Positions 9,025 through 16,719 of a stretch of DNA of 64,000 nt are shown piece by piece (within the stretch, counting starts at the first letter, position 1; the number at the start of each line of letters is the position of its first letter). The position numbers and the translations under genes are program-made. The notes under the pieces were generated by a model that saw only the letters and a list, made by a program, of their open reading frames with translations, was not told the DNA's origin and searched no databases. This DNA is from JAPLFM01 sp964650885 (GTDB lineage: Bacteria; Bacteroidota; Ignavibacteria; Kapaibacteriales; UBA2268): NCBI GenBank assembly GCA_964650885.1, contig CAZYXG010000005.1:21850-85849 (forward strand), in the 5' to 3' direction.

Positions 9025-10722
9025 TTAGTCTTCAAATCTAATATCTTTAATGTAAAGCTGTGGAGTATTTTGTCCATTGAAACTATTTATTTCTAAATTA
9101 TACAAAATAGAAAATGGCTTGCCACTTGTACAAATACTGTATTTATCAGCCATACCATAGCCAATTGCATCTATAACAAAGTTATTTTGCATAGCTCTAA
9201 ATTTCAATATATTATTTCCAACAATTTTCACGCCGTTAGATGAAGTTACACCTTTTGTATAGAATACTAGTTTGAAATTATTATAACCATACGGTGCAAA
9301 TAGATTCAAAGCAGAAAAGAAAGTTGGCGATAGCTCATTTAGTTGCAATTCGCTATCAATCATCATTTCAGCATCAAGCATTTCTTTTGGTATATTTTGT
9401 CTGGTCTGCACATCAAATAGATGCGAGAACTCCTCAATTTTATCCAGTTCCATTGAAAGTCCAGCAGCATGTTTATGCCCACCAAACTCTGTCAACAAAT
9501 GTGAAACTGATTTCAAAGCCGAATGTACATCAAAGTTTTTTATACTACGAGCTGAACCCTTAGCGTGTCCTTCAATAGTAGTCATAAGTACAGTTGGCAT
9601 GTGAAATCTATCCACAAGTCTGGACGCAACAATACCAATAACACCAGGGTGCCAAGTTGAATTATGTATAACCAGAGCGTGCTTGCCTTGCTTTATTTGT
9701 TCTTCTGCAAGGGGGATTGATTCCTCAAAAGTTTGCAAATCAAAAACTCTACGCTTTCTATTTTCATCTTCAAGTTGTTGAGCTATTTGGAAAGAACCAA
9801 TCTCATTTGTTTGCACCATCATATCCACAGAGCGAATGGCATCACCCATTCTTCCAGCAGCATTGATAATCGGTGCAATAGCAAACACTACATTGGAAGT
9901 TGTTATATTGCCAGGTTTCAAACGAGTGCAATGCAAAAGCCCTTTAAAGCCAGGCCTAGTGTTTTCATTCAAGCGTTCCAAACCAAAATGCACAAATGCA
10001 CGGTTTTCGCCTATCAATGGCACCATATCGGCAATAGAGGCAAGTGCTACATAATCCAAATAATCCAAAGCTCTATCTGGATTATTTCGCAAAATGCAAA
10101 TAGCTTGTATCAATTTGAAAACAACTCCGCAGGCAGCAAGATACTTGAATGGATACCCACAACCCTCTCTAATAGGGTCAAGAATAGCATAAGCATTTGG
10201 CAGTGAGTCGCTAGGTTCGTGGTGGTCACAAATTAAAACATCGAACCCCAGACTATTGGCATAATCTATTGGTTCAATATTGGTAACACCAACATCAACA
10301 GAAATTAATAACGAAGCTCCAAACAGTTTGGCTTCGTCTATACTTCTTTTTGAAATTCCATATCCGTCCTGAAATCGATCAGGTATATAGAATCTAACTT
10401 TGCAGCCAATTTCCCTAAGAAATTGCAGCAAAGCCGCAGTACTTGTAGTACCATCCACATCGTAATCACCATGAATCCATATAGATTCTCCTTTTTCAAC
10501 TGCTTGCAGCACTCGCCTTGCGGCTTTGTCCATGTCAAGCATTAAGAAAGGATCGTGTATATCTTCCAATGATGGTTTGAAGAACTTATCAGCTTCTTGC
10601 TTGTTGGTTATCCCACGGGAAACCAATACTTTTACAAGAGTCTTCGGTATTTTTAGTTCTTCACTTAGGTCGTGGATTGTATTTTCATCTGCGTATTCCC
10701 TTAAAGTCCAACGATAAATCAA
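9025..10722 (-). CDS. recJ: Single-stranded-DNA-specific exonuclease RecJ
   Basis: RecJ degrades single-stranded DNA 5' to 3' in recombination and mismatch repair. The DHH-phosphoesterase motifs are clear: HGDYDVDGT at residues 84-92, SVDVGVTN near 141-148, ICDHHEPSD with DHH at 166-168, and the DHHA1 motif GGHKHAAG near residue 410. At 565 residues it has the usual bacterial length, including the C-terminal OB-fold region. The start is a TTG giving (M)IYRWTLREY, which aligns with the W-x2-R opening common in RecJ; no better ATG exists upstream. A promoter-like element lies 29 bases upstream, and recJ is the first gene of the recJ-helicase-ruvC operon. Confidence 0.95.
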   Translation of the reverse strand: MIYRWTLREYADENTIHDLSEELKIPKTLVKVLVSRGITNKQEADKFFKPSLEDIHDPFLMLDMDKAARRVLQAVEKGESIWIHGDYDVDGTTSTAALLQFLREIGCKVRFYIPDRFQDGYGISKRSIDEAKLFGASLLISVDVGVTNIEPIDYANSLGFDVLICDHHEPSDSLPNAYAILDPIREGCGYPFKYLAACGVVFKLIQAICILRNNPDRALDYLDYVALASIADMVPLIGENRAFVHFGLERLNENTRPGFKGLLHCTRLKPGNITTSNVVFAIAPIINAAGRMGDAIRSVDMMVQTNEIGSFQIAQQLEDENRKRRVFDLQTFEESIPLAEEQIKQGKHALVIHNSTWHPGVIGIVASRLVDRFHMPTVLMTTIEGHAKGSARSIKNFDVHSALKSVSHLLTEFGGHKHAAGLSMELDKIEEFSHLFDVQTRQNIPKEMLDAEMMIDSELQLNELSPTFFSALNLFAPYGYNNFKLVFYTKGVTSSNGVKIVGNNILKFRAMQNNFVIDAIGYGMADKYSICTSGKPFSILYNLEINSFNGQNTPQLYIKDIRFED

Positions 10723-10750
10723 ATAAAACTCAGAATAATTATATTTTAAA

Positions 10751-10780
10751 CAAAATTAACACATTTATTCAACATTACAA
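10751..10780 (-). promoter_or_regulatory. Bacteroidota-type promoter for the recJ operon
   Basis: Read on the minus strand, TTG (10780-10778), a 19-base spacer and TAATTTTG (10758-10751) match the Bacteroidota primary sigma consensus of a -33 TTG and a -7 TAnnTTTG. The -7 element ends 29 bases before the recJ start, leaving room for a short leader. This is the best promoter match I found in the window. Confidence 0.5.
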
Positions 10781-10783
10781 AAT

Positions 10784-10809
10784 AAAGTGTGTAACTTTTT
10801 GCACACTTT
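10784..10809. promoter_or_regulatory. Inverted repeat between divergent recJ and rsgA (operator candidate)
   Basis: AAAGTGTG (10784-10791) and CACACTTT (10802-10809) are a perfect 8-base inverted repeat with a 10-base centre. No gene ends here, so it is not an obvious terminator. It sits immediately upstream of the recJ promoter candidate and about 95 bases upstream of rsgA. A dimeric regulator site is a reasonable guess; the regulator is unknown. Confidence 0.3.
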
Positions 10810-10901
10810 CCATTTTTTCTTACATAATTACTAATTGAAATATTTTCAATAAACTCTATATTTAATGCTGTTTAGAGCTAATTTTTAGCTAATTTTGAAT
10901 T

Positions 10902-11930
10902 ATGTCAAAAGATAAAGATTACTATATTCTTAAAAAATCGCAGATTAGAGAGACTAAATCTGCCAAAAGTGTTTTAGTGAAGTCCAATCAGCCTATAACT
11001 AAGTCAAAAGCAATTAGCAAAGGTCAAATTGTGGCTACTTTTGGAAAAGAATATATTGTGGAAGATTCGGATACGAACGAATTTTTCGAGTGTTTAATTA
11101 GTGGAACTCTAAAAAGTGCAAGTCGCAATTCTTCTTTGGCAGTTGTTGGCGATTTTGTTAGATATTCAATAAAAAATGAAACTGGGAAAACTGGCTTGCC
11201 TTTGGGTAAACTTGAAGAGATAATAGAAAGAAAATCAAAACTATCTCGCAAAAGAGTTGGAAAAACAGATGTTGAGCAAGTGATAGCAGCCAATTTAGAT
11301 TGTGTTGTGATATTTTTTGCTGCTATAGACCCAGCTTATAATCGCAGATTGATTGATAGATTCCTTGTTACTGCCGAACAGAATGAATTAACACCAATAA
11401 TTGTGATAAATAAAACCGATTTAGTGGATATTGATTCAATTTGGTCAGATTTCGATGTTTATCGTAATTTAGGAATTGAAGTAAAATTTATATCTACATT
11501 TGAGAATACAGGTGTAAAAGAGCTATATGATTCAATTGCTAATCAGACTTCAATCATTACTGGTCCTTCGGGGGTTGGCAAATCCACATTTGTTAATGCA
11601 ATATTGGGGCATACAGCTCAAATGGTGAATGAGATTAGTGAACGAACTTTAAAGGGACAGCATACGACTAGCTCATCAAAGCTATTCACAATGGAGAATT
11701 TTGGTAGAATAATTGACTCCCCTGGCTTGCGTGAGTTTGGACTTTGGGAACTTGATAAAAGTGAGCTTTCACTTTATTTCCATGATTTCGATAAAGCACG
11801 CTTAAATTGTAAGTTTAGCTCTTGCTCACACACACATGAACCTAACTGTGGAGTGAAGGCAGCATACGATGTAGAGGAAATAGATTACCAGCGTTACGAA
11901 AGCTATTTGAACTTATATAACTCATTATAA
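10902..11930 (+). CDS. rsgA: Ribosome small-subunit-dependent GTPase RsgA
   Basis: RsgA is a circularly permuted GTPase that checks late 30S subunit maturation. The permutation is visible: the G4 motif NKTD (residues 170-173) comes before the P-loop GPSGVGKST (221-229), followed by DSPGLREFG (G3). An N-terminal OB-fold region precedes the GTPase domain. The C-terminal zinc-binding knuckle is present as C303, C308, H310 and C316 (CKFSSCSHTHEPNC). At 342 residues it is slightly longer than average, with a basic N-terminal extension of about 40 residues. It is divergent from recJ. Confidence 0.95.
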   Translation: MSKDKDYYILKKSQIRETKSAKSVLVKSNQPITKSKAISKGQIVATFGKEYIVEDSDTNEFFECLISGTLKSASRNSSLAVVGDFVRYSIKNETGKTGLPLGKLEEIIERKSKLSRKRVGKTDVEQVIAANLDCVVIFFAAIDPAYNRRLIDRFLVTAEQNELTPIIVINKTDLVDIDSIWSDFDVYRNLGIEVKFISTFENTGVKELYDSIANQTSIITGPSGVGKSTFVNAILGHTAQMVNEISERTLKGQHTTSSSKLFTMENFGRIIDSPGLREFGLWELDKSELSLYFHDFDKARLNCKFSSCSHTHEPNCGVKAAYDVEEIDYQRYESYLNLYNSL

Positions 11931-12028
11931 ATTCTATTCTGTCAATTTATTTTTCTTTTTTTGAGTTTTCAACTAATTTTCTTTGGAATTAACATTTGTA
12001 ATTCTTTATTTTGTAAACAAAAGAAACA

Positions 12029-12481
12029 TTGCAAAGCAAACAGTATAGGTCGAAATTGAATTTTTCTACAATTGAATTAAACAAAATTAGTGCAATTCTT
12101 GATTGCGAACCCAAAAGTATTGAAAATTCAACAACTTGGGCTTTAACTAATAAGGAAATAAAACAACAGCTTTTCCTAACTATCAATAGTGAAGTTGATT
12201 TGGGTGGTAATCAGAAAGGTTCGCTAATATCTGTGCAAACTCAGCACGGCTATTTTGAACTTCACGATTGCAATCAGTTTATAACTTTTGAGCCAGAAGA
12301 AATAATTTTCTTGAGCAACGGCAAAGAGCATATATCTTGCTTAGTAATTGGGAAATCAGGTACTTGTTCTCTATTTGGCAAAGTGAATAAAGGCCTTATT
12401 GGCACAGATATTGTGAAGTTAGACTCGGCTGTACTTTTAGCTGCTATGCAACTTTCTTTAACAGAAAGTATATTAGCTTAA
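12029..12481 (+). CDS. Hypothetical protein upstream of ybeY
   Basis: This protein of about 150 residues has no motif I recognise. It is soluble and mixed alpha/beta by composition, with no signal peptide or membrane segment. An in-frame stop lies just upstream, so translation must begin after about 12016. TTG at 12029 is the first candidate, with another TTG at 12056; there is no early ATG. It is followed after 28 bases by ybeY and then a DUF494 gene on the same strand, which suggests one transcription unit. Confidence 0.6.
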   Translation: MQSKQYRSKLNFSTIELNKISAILDCEPKSIENSTTWALTNKEIKQQLFLTINSEVDLGGNQKGSLISVQTQHGYFELHDCNQFITFEPEEIIFLSNGKEHISCLVIGKSGTCSLFGKVNKGLIGTDIVKLDSAVLLAAMQLSLTESILA

Positions 12482-12509
12482 TTTTAAGAAAATTAAAAAA
12501 TAGTAATAA

Positions 12510-12923
12510 ATGTCATTAAATATTTCAGTTTTCAACTCCAGCAGTCGAAAACCATTAGCAAACAAGCCAATCGTTAAGAAAATTGAAAATGTATTGATTC
12601 ATTTCAAAATTAAGAATGCAGAAATCAATGTGATTTTTGTTGATGATGAGGAAATACATAGAATTAACAAGGAATTTTTGAACCACGATTACCCAACTGA
12701 TGTGATTACTTTTCCTTTTGAAGATACCGACTTGGAAGGTGAGATTTACATAAGTGTAGATACTGCAGATTTGCAAGCAAAAGAATATAAAGTGACTTTG
12801 ACCAATGAATTAATGCGTTTAGCGATTCACGGGACTTTGCATTTGATTGGCTACGAAGATGATACAAAAGAAAAGAAAGCAGAAATGAGTGAATTGGAAG
12901 ATAAATTTTTAGCTTTAAATTAA
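12510..12923 (+). CDS. ybeY: Endoribonuclease/rRNA maturation factor YbeY
   Basis: YbeY is a zinc-dependent single-strand RNase needed for 16S rRNA 3' maturation and ribosome quality control. The conserved core is present: DVITFPF near residues 64-70 and the metal site HGTLHLIGYED. The first two ligands are H107 and H111. The third position of the usual H-x3-H-x5-H is Asp (D117) instead of His, a change I associate with Bacteroidota YbeY proteins. At 137 residues it has the normal length. It precedes the DUF494 gene by 9 bases. Confidence 0.92.
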   Translation: MSLNISVFNSSSRKPLANKPIVKKIENVLIHFKIKNAEINVIFVDDEEIHRINKEFLNHDYPTDVITFPFEDTDLEGEIYISVDTADLQAKEYKVTLTNELMRLAIHGTLHLIGYEDDTKEKKAEMSELEDKFLALN

Positions 12924-12932
12924 TTTAAGAAT

Positions 12933-13394
12933 ATGTTTGAAAGAATAGTAGATATAATAGCTTACGTGATAGCTGAACTTCGCCAAAATAAACGAATCTA
13001 TGAAATAGATATTAATGTTTTGACGGGCAAGGGCTATACAGATAGTGAAATTTCTGCTGCTTTCAGCTGGCTTGTGGATAGACTAGAATTTACCACAGAT
13101 AATAAATTTGCCGAAGGCGAAAACTTCGCTCCTGAATCATACCGAATACTCCACGAAGCCGAAGAACAACTTTTCACACCCGATGCTTGGGGAGTTTTAG
13201 TAGAGCTTAGAACTCTTGGAATTATTAACAATTTGCATATTGAAAACATAATTGAAAGAGCAATGGTGGCAGATGTTAGTCAAATTTCAGCCGATCAATT
13301 GAAATCATTTGTGGCTACTATGCTTTTCAATGTAAAATCAAATCACTCCTCTCCGAATAGAATAATGCTCAAAGGCAATGATACAGTCAATTAA
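12933..13394 (+). CDS. Smg-like DUF494 family protein
   Basis: This 153-residue protein matches the DUF494/Smg family. It starts MFERIVDIIAYVIAE and has the helical N-terminal domain and the conserved segment YRILHEAEEQLFTPDAWGVL followed by LRTLGIINNLHIENIIERAM. The biochemical role of Smg is not established; in other bacteria the gene often sits beside dprA or topA, which is not the case here. It lies 9 bases after ybeY, so co-transcription is likely. Confidence 0.85.
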   Translation: MFERIVDIIAYVIAELRQNKRIYEIDINVLTGKGYTDSEISAAFSWLVDRLEFTTDNKFAEGENFAPESYRILHEAEEQLFTPDAWGVLVELRTLGIINNLHIENIIERAMVADVSQISADQLKSFVATMLFNVKSNHSSPNRIMLKGNDTVN

Positions 13395-13489
13395 GAACTG
13401 ACTTTTCATAATTCTATTATTGTTTTGTAATTATTTTGTAATTATTTCGTTTTATTTGTACTAACTTTTTTAATCAAACAAACTCCAAA

Positions 13490-14584
13490 ATGAAATACTT
13501 CATCCTAACACTTTCAATTCTTTCTTTTTGCATTTCAAGTTTACATTTCGTTAAAGACTTTAATTTAGTTGAACTAAAAGAAGAATTAGCTCATACAGGT
13601 TTATTCCAAGATGCAAATTCAGCTTTTACACATTTGGGGAGCGAGAAAATTGTTTGCTATCGTCAAACACATAGGAATTTCTATGTTCTTATGATGACAT
13701 TAACTGTCTCTTCACTTGGATTCATTTACTATGCTTTTGAGCAAAAGAAAAGATTAAGTAAAGAACTAATAATAAAGAATGAAGAAGTAGTACAAAAAAG
13801 CGATATAATAGAGGAAAAGAATAAAGAAATTATTTCTGGTTTAAATTATGCCCAAAGGCTACAACGCGCTATGCTTAGCGATTACAAAATACTTGCAAAA
13901 AGATTTCCAAATAGCTGGATTTTAAATAGACCTAAAGATATTGTAAGTGGCGATTTTTATTGGATGACCGAAGTAGATAATTTTATTTTTATAGCAGTGG
14001 CAGATTGCACTGGACACGGAGTACCTGGTGCATTTATGACAATTTTAGGTAGTTCATTAATCAATCAAATTATTATCGAAAATAATGTATTAGAAACTGA
14101 TAATATATTGAATGATTTATGCCACAAGCTATACGATACATTCTATTCAGAAAATCAAAACAAAAAAGTAAATGATGGAATGGATATTTCTTTAATACGA
14201 GTATGTACTACAACCAATACTATACAATTTTCTGGTGCGAAAAGAAACTTACTAGTAGTAACTGAGAATAATATTTATAAAGAGATGATTGGGTCAAAAC
14301 AAATGCTATCAGCTTCGAAAATTAATTCTGAAAGCTATGGGTGTGAATCAATGACAGTGCAAGGTAAAACAAGACTATACTTATATTCAGATGGAATTAC
14401 AGACCAATTAGGCGGCAATTATTACAAGAAATTTATGTCCAAGAATTTCAAGAATTTATTGGCAAATACATTTGATTATTCAATGAATAATCAGCGTCAG
14501 AAAACAAAAGATTCATTTTTAAATTGGAAAGGCACAAACGACCAGACAGACGATGTGATGGTTATAGGTATAGAAATAAGTTGA
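13490..14584 (+). CDS. Membrane-anchored SpoIIE/PP2C-type serine phosphatase
   Basis: The 364-residue protein starts with a hydrophobic signal-like segment (1-20), a short extracytoplasmic region and a second membrane helix (about 66-85). A charged coiled coil (about 86-115) then leads into a SpoIIE-type PP2C phosphatase domain. Metal-binding motifs are visible as DIVSGDFYW, VADCTGHGVPGAFM, YSDGITDQ and NDQTDDVMV. Such proteins usually dephosphorylate anti-sigma antagonists or act in partner-switching pathways; no partner gene lies nearby. A short direct repeat (TTTTGTAATTAT twice) lies upstream at about 13423-13446. The start at ATG 13490 gives a good signal-anchor. Confidence 0.85.
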   Translation: MKYFILTLSILSFCISSLHFVKDFNLVELKEELAHTGLFQDANSAFTHLGSEKIVCYRQTHRNFYVLMMTLTVSSLGFIYYAFEQKKRLSKELIIKNEEVVQKSDIIEEKNKEIISGLNYAQRLQRAMLSDYKILAKRFPNSWILNRPKDIVSGDFYWMTEVDNFIFIAVADCTGHGVPGAFMTILGSSLINQIIIENNVLETDNILNDLCHKLYDTFYSENQNKKVNDGMDISLIRVCTTTNTIQFSGAKRNLLVVTENNIYKEMIGSKQMLSASKINSESYGCESMTVQGKTRLYLYSDGITDQLGGNYYKKFMSKNFKNLLANTFDYSMNNQRQKTKDSFLNWKGTNDQTDDVMVIGIEIS

Positions 14585-14653
14585 AATCACAATTTGCATT
14601 TTACAATATAGCTTCGTAGTTTAGCCAACTAAAAAAGAACAAAACAGAATAAA

Positions 14654-14727
14654 GCTTCCGTAGCTCAGTTGGATAGAGCACAAGTTTCCTAAACTTGGGG
14701 CCACAGGTTCGATCCCTGTCGGGAGCA
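14654..14727 (+). tRNA. tRNA-Arg (anticodon CCU)
   Basis: A full cloverleaf folds. The acceptor stem GCTTCCG (14654-14660) pairs with CGGGAGC (14720-14726) with one G-T pair, and the discriminator is A at 14727. The D-arm is GCTC/GAGC, the anticodon stem CAAGT/ACTTG, and the T-arm ACAGG-TTCGATC-CCTGT. The seven-base anticodon loop TTCCTAA places CCT at 14688-14690, reading AGG (arginine). CCA is not encoded. Confidence 0.95.
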
Positions 14728-15138
14728 CTTAGTATATTTGCATTATTTCTTTAGATTTAGAAGTTTTGCATTTTATTTTGGGATGTAAAAGTCTTTATAG
14801 CATAAGTGGTTTTTTTATTTAAAAGTCATAACTTTTTAAATATTTCATTGTTTTAGCTACTATATTTAATCAGTGGTTTACCTTGTAAAGCTTGAACTGA
14901 AGTCAATATTGATAAAAGTACATATATAAAAGAAATCCCTCTTGTGGCTTAGGTATTTTTTATAAGATAAATAAAAAAGTTAATGAGATATATTTTCTAT
15001 ACAATAACGATTATATTATAATTTATAACGTTATACCTAATATTTCATTCAAATAAAATGCCTAAAAGAATATTTCTTCTTTTAGGTATCATTACTTAAT
15101 TATATTACTGCACTGTATCTGATTTTTCAAAAATCACA
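14728..15138. other. Intergenic region with no gene seen
   Basis: This 411-base AT-rich stretch lies between the tRNA and the broken lipoprotein gene. I see no credible coding frame or RNA gene. The only structure is the hairpin at 15061-15086, described separately. Confidence 0.6.
15061..15086 (-). terminator. Hairpin downstream of the broken lipoprotein gene
   Basis: CCTAAAAGAA (15061-15070) and TTCTTTTAGG (15077-15086) form a perfect 10-bp stem with a 6-base loop. Read on the minus strand it is followed by CATTTTATTTG, so it could terminate the minus-strand gene ending at 15139. The stem is AT-rich, so the strength is uncertain. Confidence 0.45.
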
Positions 15139-16000
15139 CTATCTCAATCTAATATTATACGTTTTACCATTGATGGTAACAATTGCATTTTTATTGCAAC
15201 TTTTGTTGTTATCAGGGTCGTAGTTTACGATTAGTGTGTCGCCTTTGTCGTTTTTAATTGTAACTTCGCCAGAAACAAAGTCTTTTTGAGTGCAACTAAT
15301 TCGTTTCAAAAGTGGATTGCTATTTGATATTACTACGGAAAAACCTACACCTTCTCTATTAATACCGCTTGAACTTCCTATTATTTCAAATTCATCATCG
15401 GTAGAGGTTTGTTTGGGTTGGAATCCATTTATTTGTGTTATTGTTCGGTTTGCATTCCAGCTTATTGTACCAGTTGGAGTAACTATCGAAGCATCAACTA
15501 CTGCAATACTAAACGAACCACTCGATAAAATCGAAACTGTTTTAGTGCCTGTTACTTTCATATTTTGCACGTAATAGTCAATCACTGAAATCGAAAAACT
15601 AGAGCCAATTTCTTTCCAAACCCCAGTCAATTTCATTTTAATTTTGCCTCGGCGATAAAGTCCATCATTACAAAGGCAATTTTGACTTCCGAAATCAATC
15701 ATAATTTCTTTGGCTATTGAATCTATAGTTGCAGTTGCACAGCTTGGCAATAAGTCCGATTTATCTTTATTTCCAGCTATTCCATTTACTTTTTTTTCAG
15801 CTTCACTACTATTTGTTACATCGCCTTGCGAACTTGCCATTGAGAATATTACTGAAAATTCCCCATCTATCATAGCATTATCTACCGAAGATTGAGTTTT
15901 AGCACTGGTAATAGGCTCAGTTGCTTTTTAACACGATGTTAAGCCCAACGTTAATATTAAGACTGCCAATCAATAATATTGAGTTTAAATAATTCTTCAT
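15139..16000 (-). pseudogene. Broken lipoprotein gene: frameshift in signal peptide and stop after the lipobox Cys
   Basis: The intact downstream frame (15139-15873) encodes 244 residues of a strand-rich protein with a CLCNDGLYRRGKI segment, which I recognise only as a Bacteroidota-type hypothetical. Read upstream in the same frame, it continues 18 codons to a TAA at 15930-15928, preceded directly by GLTSC, a lipobox (Cys codon 15933-15931). An ATG at 16000 encodes MKNYLNSILLIGSL in a different frame. Removing one base near 15950-15960 joins the two into a perfect lipoprotein signal peptide ending LGLTSC. So two lesions, a one-base frameshift and a stop just after the lipobox, separate signal peptide and mature protein. 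Either this is a recent pseudogene or the assembly has errors here. Without them the product would be an outer-membrane lipoprotein of about 285 residues. Confidence 0.75.
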
Positions 16001-16259
16001 TTGTTCTTTTTTGTTTTGTTTGTTTAATCCAAATTAACAAAATAATTTCAATAACTTTTATATTTTTTTTTCTAATTTCTACACTTAACTCTCTTTATTT
16101 CAATACTATTCCATCAATTTTGACAAAATGAATTCTAAAAGATATTATCTATAGTTTGTTACAAATTTAATTTAAAATAATATTTCAAGAATCTAACAAG
16201 TACCCAATAAAAATGCTTAATTTCGTGTTTATTTGTTAAATTAATCCAAGGAAATTAAA

Positions 16260-16712
16260 ATGGCTTTAGAGCAATTAATCAGTGATGATGTGAAAACAGC
16301 GATGAAAGCTGGCGAAAAATTACGTTTGGAAACTCTTCGCTCTATTCGTGCTGCTATACTCGAATTCAACAAAAGCGGTATTGGCAGAGATATGGAAGAT
16401 GCAGATGAAATCAAGCTTCTAAATTCACTTGCCAAAAAAAGAAAGGATTCTATCGAAATTTACCAAAATGCTGGCAGACAAGTAGAAGCTGACAAAGAGA
16501 AAACTGAATTGGCTATTATTATGGAATATATGCCAAAACAATTGACTGAGGACGAAATCAAAGAAGTTGTCAAGAAAAATATGGAAGCTGCTGGAGTAAG
16601 CGGTCCTTCAGCTTTAGGAAAAGTGATGGGTCCAACTATGAAAGAATTGGCTGGCAAAGCCGATGGCAACTTAATTCAAAAAATTGTGAAAGAAATGCTA
16701 GGTATTGGTTAA
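16260..16712 (+). CDS. GatB/YqeY domain protein
   Basis: The 150-residue protein matches stand-alone YqeY proteins, which share the C-terminal tRNA-binding helical domain of GatB. Typical features are the N-terminal LRLETLRSIRAAI, the KKRKDSIEIYQNAGR segment, EYMPKQLTEDEI, and the C-terminal GxxMGPTMKELAGKADGNLIQ. The molecular role is not settled; tRNA interaction is inferred from the fold. The stop is 7 bases before the likely mutS2 ATG, so the pair is probably co-transcribed. Confidence 0.9.
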   Translation: MALEQLISDDVKTAMKAGEKLRLETLRSIRAAILEFNKSGIGRDMEDADEIKLLNSLAKKRKDSIEIYQNAGRQVEADKEKTELAIIMEYMPKQLTEDEIKEVVKKNMEAAGVSGPSALGKVMGPTMKELAGKADGNLIQKIVKEMLGIG

Positions 16713-16719
16713 TTCCCTT

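Noticed and set aside
9733..10206. 157-codon plus-strand frame inside recJ
   Set aside because: It lies wholly antisense to well-conserved RecJ motifs and has no recognisable protein features.
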